A DNA stretch of 13,603 nucleotides from UBA3305 sp002373555 (GTDB taxonomy: Bacteria; Bacillota; Clostridia; Lachnospirales; Lachnospiraceae). The notes below the pieces were generated by a model. That model did not search any database. It worked only from the letters and a program-made list of their open reading frames with translations, and had not been told where the DNA came from. Positions 1 through 4,480 of the stretch are shown here, piece after piece. Made by a program: the position numbers and the translations under genes. The stretch spans positions 1-13,603 of the forward strand of contig CAMOER010000052.1 in the NCBI GenBank assembly GCA_946612455.1, read 5' to 3'. The stretch's first letter is position 1; each line of letters opens with the position of its first letter.

Positions 1-129
1 GACGATCCCGGTCCCGGTATGCTGGACCAGAAACACGCCGTGGTCTGCGCTGATCCCGCCGATTTCCCGGTAGCAGGAGAGAGCGGAAAATTCGGATGAT
101 AATTCGGATGAGAATTCGGCTGGTGTCAT
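1..129 (-). CDS. Partial 5' end of a minus-strand gene, possibly protein kinase-like
   Basis: Reading the minus strand, an ATG at 127-129 opens a frame that stays open for 43 codons to the window edge. A Shine-Dalgarno GGAGG lies at 137-141, 7 bases upstream of the start, which makes it a real start rather than a chance frame. The N-terminus contains a short EFSSE-type repeat (EFSSELSSEF), then CYREIGGI and an EDH-like GVFLVQHTGTG segment. That last segment resembles the beta-strand start of serine/threonine protein kinase domains seen in Clostridia, with the two strands flanking a nucleotide-binding loop. The kinase idea is a recollection-based inference from about 20 residues; the catalytic motifs lie outside the window. 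The gene is divergent from the acetyltransferase at 423. Confidence 0.55.
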   Translation of the reverse strand, partial: MTPAEFSSELSSEFSALSCYREIGGISADHGVFLVQHTGTGIV

Positions 130-422
130 CGAAATGCCTCCGGTTAATATGGAAAAGTACGGGCATAACGAAACTATAGCACAGCGGGATAATGATTTCC
201 ACAGCCTTCCCCGGTCCGCCGTTAAGCACACGTCCCCTCGTAACTGATCAGGCTGACTTGAGTTTGAGGTGTTTTGCGTGGCTTTCAGCGCAAAAGCCCG
301 AATTAAGCGGCGATTCCAATGCGCTTACGCGCCGCCGCAGGCCAGCGCCTTTCGATGATTTTTGTGGTAAAAAAAGGAAAAACGTGGTAGCGTAAAATAA
401 CAGACAGGAGGTACAAAGCCAT
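130..422. other. Divergent intergenic region with inverted repeats
   Basis: These 293 bases separate the minus-strand gene starting at 129 from the plus-strand acetyltransferase at 423, so promoters for both should lie here, but I could not pick convincing -35/-10 pairs. Two inverted repeats are visible: TTTTGCG (272-278) with CGCAAAA (289-295) around a 10-base loop, and GCGGCG (307-312) with CGCCGC (330-335). Neither is followed by a T-run in either direction, so they are not obvious terminators; operators or RNA structure are possible. A 67-codon frame at 192-395 has no ribosome binding site and no recognisable product. Confidence 0.4.
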
Positions 423-1010
423 ATGTACATGTATATTAAAAAAGCTGAGAATAAAGACCTGGAGGAGATCGCCAAAGTCGCCGCGGTCTGCTTCCCGCCC
501 GAAGAGGCGGAATCAAAAGAAAGGATCGAGGGAAGACTGGAGGTCTATCCGAACTGCTTCTGGCTGGGGCGGAGTGAATTTCATGAACTGATCGCCTTTG
601 CCGCGGGACCGGTGACGAAGGAAAAGGACCTGGCGGACTGGATGTACGCGGACCCGTCCGTCCATGATCCGGAAGGAGACTGGCAGATGATCTTTTCCCT
701 GTGCACCATGCCCGACTGCCGCCGCCAGGGCCTGGGAGGCCTGTTGCTGCGGCGCGTGATCGAGGAGGCGGACGACGCGGGCAGAAAGGGCGTGGTCCTG
801 ACCTGCAAAGAGGAGAAGGTTCCTTTTTATGAAAAATTCGGATTCGTCAATGAAGGGGTCTCTCAGTCGGTCCATGGCGGCGCCCGCTGGTACCAGATGC
901 GCCTAACCTTTGACGAAGACTACAGACTGGACCACATCATCCATGTCTCCGACAATCCGGATGAAAATAATAAGGCGATCGAGGACTTTCTGTGGAGCTC
1001 GCTCTTCTGA
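423..1010 (+). CDS. GNAT-family N-acetyltransferase
   Basis: This 195-residue protein should transfer an acetyl group from acetyl-CoA to an amine in the cytoplasm; the substrate cannot be told. The GNAT acetyl-CoA loop is visible as RRQGLGG (residues 100-106), preceded by the beta-strand IFSLCTMPDCR and followed by the helix LLLRRVIEEA. The usual C-terminal FYEKFGF motif sits at 135-141. About 28 residues (168-195) extend past the core. The order, with an extended N-terminal part rich in acidic residues, resembles the arylalkylamine N-acetyltransferase-like branch, but that is a weak assignment. The start at 423 is chosen because AGGAGG lies at 406-411, 11 bases upstream; a second in-frame ATG at 429 would be too far. 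The next gene follows after 159 bases, so co-transcription is possible. Confidence 0.88.
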   Translation: MYMYIKKAENKDLEEIAKVAAVCFPPEEAESKERIEGRLEVYPNCFWLGRSEFHELIAFAAGPVTKEKDLADWMYADPSVHDPEGDWQMIFSLCTMPDCRRQGLGGLLLRRVIEEADDAGRKGVVLTCKEEKVPFYEKFGFVNEGVSQSVHGGARWYQMRLTFDEDYRLDHIIHVSDNPDENNKAIEDFLWSSLF

Positions 1011-1169
1011 TTGAAATTTCCCGGAGCCGGCAGGGAAATCCGTATCCGGGGAGTCCGACAGTCAGGTGCGTAGTTCACTCCCGACCACTTCGGGGAAAAT
1101 CTGCGTTCGGGAGTCCGGCATCAGCACCGACAGAGCATCACTCTCATTCTCAGTTCAGGAGAAGCGATT
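1011..1169 (+). other. Intergenic region with hairpin and short direct repeats
   Basis: Right after the acetyltransferase stop, ATTTCCC (1016-1022) and GGGAAAT (1033-1039) form a perfect 7-base inverted repeat around a 10-base loop. No T-run follows, so it is at best a weak or Rho-independent-like pause site or an mRNA-stabilising hairpin. A GGGAGTCCG motif occurs twice (around 1049-1057 and 1109-1117). The AGGAG at 1157-1161 belongs to the next gene. Confidence 0.35.
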
Positions 1170-2078
1170 ATGATCATTAAAGCCGTAAAATTCAGAGAGC
1201 ATGGTTTTTACTCTCAGCCCTTTGTCTTTGGCGGAGAAGAGGGACCGGACAAATTTGATCCGTCTGTCAGATACAGGGGCAGTCTGCAGAATTACCTGAT
1301 CGATACCGGGGACGAGGTGATCCTGGTGGACACCGGTCTTCCGGCGGGAACGCCGGAGGAGGTTCCGGATGAGAAGAGCCCTGCCTACACCGGTAAGGAT
1401 ATCTGCAGCTATATGGAGGCATTTGCTGCCCTTGGCTACAAGCCTGAGCAGGTGACAAAGATCCTGCTGACCCACAAGCACGCCGATCATTCCGGGGAGC
1501 TCAGGTCCTTCCCCAGCGCGAAGATCTATGTCAACAGGGACGAGGTGACTGCTGACGAACTCAAGGGCATTAACAATATCGTTCCCGTCGACTTCACGGA
1601 TGGCGCCTACTACAACTTCCCTGAGTGTCAGAAGATCTGTGATGGCATTTATTTCATCAGGGCCAAGGGCCACACCAATGGCAACAGCATTATCATCGTG
1701 GAAAAGGACGGCCTCTTTTACATGATCCACGGAGACATCACCTACGTGGATGAGGCTCTTTATGACAACAAGCTCTCCCTGGTCTTTGATGACCTGCCCG
1801 CAGCCCGCGAGACTATGGACCGCGTGCGCGATTTTATCCGCAATCATCCGACGGTCTATTGCGGAACCCACACTCCCCAGGGCTATGAGAATCTGGAAGC
1901 TGCCCGTGTCATGGACCTGGACCACCCGGTCGAAACCATTTTTGAGGAATTTGACTTTTCCGCAAAACAGGAGACCGGCAAGTACGTATGCTCCGTCTGC
2001 GGTTATGTGTACGACCCGGCCGAGCACGACGGCAAGGCTTTCGAGGACCTGCCCGACGACTGGAAATGTCCCCGCTGA
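1170..2078 (+). CDS. MBL-fold metallohydrolase with truncated C-terminal rubredoxin module
   Basis: This 302-residue protein has two parts. Residues 1-260 are a metallo-beta-lactamase fold hydrolase. The metal-binding motif is THKHADH (101-107: H102, H104, D106, H107), and further ligands are H168 in GHT, D189 in HGDIT and H234 in GTHTPQG. Such lactonase/glyoxalase-II-like enzymes use two metal ions to hydrolyse esters, thioesters or lactones; the substrate is unknown. Residues 271-302 are a rubredoxin-like iron-binding module beginning CSVCGYVYDP (C274, C277) with DDWKCP (C300). The fourth ligand cysteine would be the next-but-one residue, but a TGA stop sits exactly there, so the module cannot hold iron in the normal way. 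The pairing suggests an electron-transfer-linked enzyme, perhaps in oxidative stress handling. The start is fixed by AGGAG at 1157-1161, 8 bases upstream. Confidence 0.85.
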   Translation: MIIKAVKFREHGFYSQPFVFGGEEGPDKFDPSVRYRGSLQNYLIDTGDEVILVDTGLPAGTPEEVPDEKSPAYTGKDICSYMEAFAALGYKPEQVTKILLTHKHADHSGELRSFPSAKIYVNRDEVTADELKGINNIVPVDFTDGAYYNFPECQKICDGIYFIRAKGHTNGNSIIIVEKDGLFYMIHGDITYVDEALYDNKLSLVFDDLPAARETMDRVRDFIRNHPTVYCGTHTPQGYENLEAARVMDLDHPVETIFEEFDFSAKQETGKYVCSVCGYVYDPAEHDGKAFEDLPDDWKCPR

Positions 2079-2527
2079 CTCATGTTACGCCTGCTGTCCC
2101 TGTTGATCTATGGAGATTTACAAGAATAGCTGCTTTTGAAGAAATTCTCTCCCGCGACAGCCGGATCGTATACAGGACCCGCGGTGTGTGCATGGAACCC
2201 ATGCTGCGGCAGAACAGGGATCTGGTGATCATAGAGACCACACCGTCCCGGCTCCGGCCTCTTGATGTCGCCCTGTATAGACGCGGATCAAGCTATGTCC
2301 TGCACCGGGTAATCCGGGTGGAGGAGGACCATTACCTGATCCGGGGGGACAACACCTATACGCTTGAAAAGGTACCGGACAGCGCCGTCCTGGGTGTTTT
2401 GACCGGTTTTCAGCGCAAGGGGAGGGAATACTCGACGAAGAACATAGGCTATCGGGCTTATGCTTTATGCTGGAACGATGCCTATCCCCTCCCTCCTTCT
2501 GCATCAGGGGCAGGCGGCTGGCGGTGA
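2066..2527 (+). CDS. S24/S26 signal-peptidase-like protein, probably degraded
   Basis: The open frame encodes a small S24/S26 (signal peptidase/LexA-like) fold protein. Recognisable parts are the region corresponding to the catalytic SM-x-P box, read here as RGVCMEPML with Cys (codon 2189-2191) in place of Ser; the LHRVI segment with His (codon 2303-2305), as in the Ser/His-type (SipW-like) subgroup; and the conserved RGDN at 2342-2353. The start is uncertain. ATG 2066 overlaps the preceding gene by 13 bases and has no Shine-Dalgarno site. An ATG at 2110 in another frame would give a plausible start but hits TGA after nine codons. The frame ends in an atypical Pro/Ser/Gly tail, while frame 1 from about 2506 to 2610 reads as a basic, family-like C-terminus (RGRRLAVRIAGKTG then ILPLLRRAAEKTD). 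I infer a one-base frameshift in the CCCTCCCTCC stretch near 2486-2496. Without sequencing confirmation, it may be a pseudogene or an assembly error. Confidence 0.6.
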   Translation: MSPLTHVTPAVPVDLWRFTRIAAFEEILSRDSRIVYRTRGVCMEPMLRQNRDLVIIETTPSRLRPLDVALYRRGSSYVLHRVIRVEEDHYLIRGDNTYTLEKVPDSAVLGVLTGFQRKGREYSTKNIGYRAYALCWNDAYPLPPSASGAGGWR

Positions 2528-2611
2528 GGATAGCCGGAAAGACCGGGATCCTGCCACTGCTGAGGCGTGCGGCAGAAAAAACAGATGCAGACCGGAACAC
2601 TGAGCTTTGAA

Positions 2612-2744
2612 AACAGAATATTGTAGACATACCAGTTCTTAAAAAGATCCCGGACTTCTCCGGGATTTTTTTTATACAAAAAATATATGCGGAGAAAGAA
2701 TGGGACCAAAGATTTTGACCGGGGAGGTCAAACAATATTCTGTT
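2612..2744. repeat. 13-base inverted repeat pair flanking the terminator
   Basis: AACAGAATATTGT at 2612-2624 recurs as its exact reverse complement at 2732-2744. Beyond the perfect core, CTTTGA on the outside of the left arm resembles CTTGA on the outside of the right arm, with small gaps. The arms enclose the terminator. Just inside the right arm lies a second inverted repeat, TTTGACC (2714-2720) and GGTCAAA (2726-2732), separated by 5 bases. The pair could be the ends of a tiny non-autonomous mobile element, paired regulator sites, or a long-range RNA stem. No transposase is nearby. Confidence 0.55.
2641..2673 (+). terminator. Rho-independent terminator
   Basis: ATCCCGGA (2647-2654) pairs perfectly with TCCGGGAT (2659-2666) around a CTTC tetraloop, and the stem is followed by an uninterrupted run of eight Ts (2666-2673). 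A-rich sequence on the 5' side pairs with the T-run, so it could work in both directions. It closes the acetyltransferase/MBL/peptidase group. Confidence 0.93.
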
Positions 2745-2860
2745 CAAGATTTTTTAATATCCTAAAAATAAACAGTAATATATTTTAAATATGATGAAAT
2801 AAATATACAATAAATGGTAATAATGATAAAATAACACACAATTAGAACATTTTTGTTGCT
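2674..2860. other. AT-rich gene-free spacer
   Basis: This stretch is strongly AT-rich compared with the coding DNA on both sides and contains runs of A and T. Short frames on both strands (for example 2754-3041 minus) lack ribosome binding sites and recognisable products. Apart from the inverted repeats noted separately, I see nothing that can be named. Confidence 0.5.
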
Positions 2861-2864
2861 TTTT

Positions 2865-2894
2865 TTGACGTCTGAAATGGTAACATTTTATCAG
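2865..2894 (+). promoter_or_regulatory. Candidate promoter for the giant surface-protein gene
   Basis: TTGACG (2865-2870) matches five of six bases of a sigma-A -35 box, and TATCAG (2889-2894), 18 bases on, matches four of six of a -10 box. Transcription from here would give an untranslated leader of about 435 bases that includes the GC-rich hairpin block and the 41-base repeats. The match is moderate and other AT-rich spots nearer the gene could serve instead. Confidence 0.28.
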
Positions 2895-2912
2895 AGATTC
2901 AAAAGGAGTATT

Positions 2913-2990
2913 CTGCCGGTTCCGGGCAGGACTGTAACATGGCCCGGGAAATGCTTCGATGCCGCCCGGCCGAATGAAACATTCAGGCAG
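2913..2990 (+). ncRNA. Candidate structured leader RNA (GC-rich hairpin cluster)
   Basis: Inside an AT-rich region sits an abrupt GC-rich block able to fold into three hairpins. The first is CTGCC (2913-2917) with GGCAG (2925-2929). The second is GGCC-C-GGG (2941-2948) with CCCGGCC (2965-2971), seven pairs with one bulge. The third is GAATG (2972-2976) with CATTC (2980-2984) around an AAA loop. CTGCC at 2913 could instead pair with GGCAG at 2986-2990, closing a multi-branch structure, so two exclusive folds exist. I do not recognise a known riboswitch class. This is an inference from hand folding only. Confidence 0.3.
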
Positions 2991-3107
2991 ATAATAATTA
3001 AGAAAATAGTTAATAGAATAAACAGGGACATAGATACACAAAACGGGGGATCTGTAGCAGACTGAGCAGTACTATTCCTTGCTGCAGGTCCCTCATACTG
3101 TGCGGAT

Positions 3108-3230
3108 ACAAACGATTCAGTAAGGATAAAAATATTCTGAGTCTGTAAACAAGCGATTCTTCAAGGATAAAGATAATCTGAGACTGTAAACAAACGATTC
3201 TGTAAGGATAAAGATTTTCTGATACTGTAA
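3108..3230. repeat. Three tandem 41-base repeats
   Basis: Three copies stand head to tail at 3108-3148, 3149-3189 and 3190-3230. Each begins ACAARCGATTC, has a central AAGGATAAA, and ends CTGTAA, with differences at scattered bases. A partial match to the unit end (ATACTG) precedes the array and a degraded start (ACATTTTTGAG) follows it. Forty-one bases is close to four helical turns, so proteins bound to each unit would lie on one face of the DNA. The array ends 107 bases before the start codon of the giant gene, fitting a regulatory role. Confidence 0.85.
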
Positions 3231-3324
3231 ACATTTTTGAGAATAGTAAAAACGGAGAAATCCACACATATGAGAAAGATGTTCATCCAGCGACACGGAC
3301 CATAACTGGTTTTGCATAAACAGA

Positions 3325-3330
3325 AGGGGG
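3325..3330 (+). promoter_or_regulatory. Ribosome binding site of the giant gene
   Basis: AGGGGG at 3325-3330 lies 7 bases before the ATG at 3338. It supports 3338 as the true start of the whole 10-kb frame, in contrast to the GTG at 4481 downstream of the amber codon, which has no such site. Confidence 0.85.
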
Positions 3331-3337
3331 AAACCCG

Positions 3338-4465
3338 ATGAAGGCACTACTCGCAAAAATCAGAAGAATTTTAAGAAGCAGAAGAACTCGCCTCATGCTG
3401 TCGAGGACCGTCAGCATCGTGGCGGCTTTTGTGGTGTTTGTGACGACCTACGCACTGGTGCTTCCGGCCATCACCATGGAAAAGGATGCGAAGTGCGGTA
3501 TTGAAGCCCACCAGCATGATGACTCCTGTTATGAGCTGCGGCTGGTCTGCGGACTGGAGGAGGCACCGGGACATGCCCATACAGAGGACTGCTATCGGGT
3601 GGAGCGTGTCCTCACATGTCAGATCCCGGAGCATCAGCACAGCGCGGAAAACGGCTGTTATGATGCGGAAGGAAATCTGATCTGCACGGAGATGGAACAT
3701 ATTCACGACGACCGGTGTTATCAGGAAAACAGGGAGTTGATCTGCGGTCTTGAGGAGTCCGAAGGCCATCACCACGATGATTCCTGTTATAAAAAGGAAC
3801 TTGTGTGCACTAAGCCGGTCCACACCCACAGTCCCGAGTGCTATACCGATGACGCGGAGAATGCAAATGCCGGGTACACGGATGGTGAAGGTACCGTCGG
3901 ACCCGGCTCGGTCGGCACGGAATCCGGTGGAAATGACTTTGGCGAAGGAGATCCCGGTTGGAGTGACTTCAACGGCGGAAATGAGTTTGACAGCCCGGGA
4001 TATGAGCCCGGTGCGGACGACCAGGACGGAACACAGTTCGATCAGGATCCCGGCAATGGAGACTTCGGCGGAGACGATTTTGGCGGAAGTGACTTTGACG
4101 GCCAGGACGACTTTTCCGGCGGCATGGAATTTATCGATGCGGAGCCCGGCGGAGACAGCTTCGACGGCGGAGAGAACTGGGATGCGGACTTTACCGAAGA
4201 GACCGTCTTTACGGACGCGGAGCCCCCTCAGCAGCTTTATGAGGAGCCCTATGAGGAACCCTATGGGGAGTCCTATGTGGAAGAGCCTGCACAGGAGCCT
4301 TATGAGGAACCCTATCAGGAGCCTTACGTGGAACCCGTTGCGGAGGAAGCACCCGTGGAGAACGGGGCATTGACCGGTCAGGACGATCAGAACGTTCAGG
4401 AGAGCGGAGAAGGCCCTGCCCCCGAAGGAAAACCTGCAGAGGGCGACGAAGCGGAGGCCGGCTAG
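3338..4465 (+). CDS. N-terminal part of giant LPXTG surface protein, ending at amber codon
   Basis: This 375-residue frame is the start of a surface protein that continues in the same frame to 13525. Residues 1-23 are strongly basic and 24-45 hydrophobic, ending in the YALVLPAITM type of N-terminus that I associate with large surface proteins of Lachnospiraceae; it should act as an export signal or anchor. Residues 53-169 hold six HxH...CY repeats. From about 170 to 300 the chain is Gly/Asp/Phe-rich (units like GGDDFGGSDFDG), then a Tyr/Glu/Pro repeat (EEPYEEPY and relatives), and finally an acidic stretch up to the TAG at 4463-4465. If the TAG is a true stop, the product is a short secreted or membrane-tethered His/Cys-repeat protein without a wall anchor. 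The simplest reading is a gene interrupted by one nonsense codon. Confidence 0.85.
   Translation: MKALLAKIRRILRSRRTRLMLSRTVSIVAAFVVFVTTYALVLPAITMEKDAKCGIEAHQHDDSCYELRLVCGLEEAPGHAHTEDCYRVERVLTCQIPEHQHSAENGCYDAEGNLICTEMEHIHDDRCYQENRELICGLEESEGHHHDDSCYKKELVCTKPVHTHSPECYTDDAENANAGYTDGEGTVGPGSVGTESGGNDFGEGDPGWSDFNGGNEFDSPGYEPGADDQDGTQFDQDPGNGDFGGDDFGGSDFDGQDDFSGGMEFIDAEPGGDSFDGGENWDADFTEETVFTDAEPPQQLYEEPYEEPYGESYVEEPAQEPYEEPYQEPYVEPVAEEAPVENGALTGQDDQNVQESGEGPAPEGKPAEGDEAEAG
3494..3844 (+). repeat. Six His/Cys repeats (HxH...CY) in the encoded protein
   Basis: Residues 53-169 contain six units of roughly 20 residues, each with an HxH pair followed 3-5 residues later by CY: HQHDDSCY (58-65), HAHTEDCY (79-86), HQHSAENGCY (99-108), HIHDDRCY (121-128), HHHDDSCY (144-151) and HTHSPECY (162-169). 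A hydrophobic L-x-C follows the first five units (for example LVCG, LTC, LIC). The regular spacing of His and Cys suggests metal binding, probably zinc, or disulfide-linked small folds outside the cell. I know such repeats from large Firmicute surface proteins but no proven function. Confidence 0.85.
4238..4336 (+). repeat. EEPY-type 12-base coding repeat
   Basis: The DNA repeats with a 12-base rhythm encoding Y-E-E-P and variants (YGES, YVEE, YQEP, YVEP) from the Tyr codon at 4238 to the Pro codon ending at 4336. One unit is expanded by an inserted EPAQ. Short exact repeats like these change copy number by slippage. The chain here would be extended, acidic and proline-kinked, typical of stalks that span the cell wall. 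Confidence 0.8.
4463..4465 (+). other. In-frame amber (TAG) codon interrupting the giant gene
   Basis: TAG lies in the frame that is open from 3338 before it and to 13525 after it. The flanking residues are of the same acidic Ala/Glu/Gly kind on both sides. A CAG (Gln) or GAG (Glu) codon, one base away from TAG, would restore a single frame of about 3395 codons. The next possible start, GTG at 4481, has no Shine-Dalgarno site. Confidence 0.9.
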
Positions 4466-4480
4466 GCTGGTGATCAGACC

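Noticed and set aside
1155..2027. 290-codon minus-strand frame opposite the MBL-fold gene
   Set aside because: The plus-strand protein has full metal-binding and rubredoxin motifs and a proper ribosome binding site; the minus frame has neither.
2076..2130. Selenocysteine reading of the TGA at the end of the rubredoxin module
   Set aside because: The read-through sequence is unlike any rubredoxin end, meets a TAG after 16 codons, and I see no convincing selenocysteine hairpin just downstream.
2754..3065. Small frames on both strands in the AT-rich region
   Set aside because: No ribosome binding sites for most of them, low-complexity or nonsensical products, and overlap with the hairpin block and repeats.
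3108..3230. CRISPR array
   Set aside because: The units are contiguous 41-base tandem repeats without spacers, and no cas genes are present.
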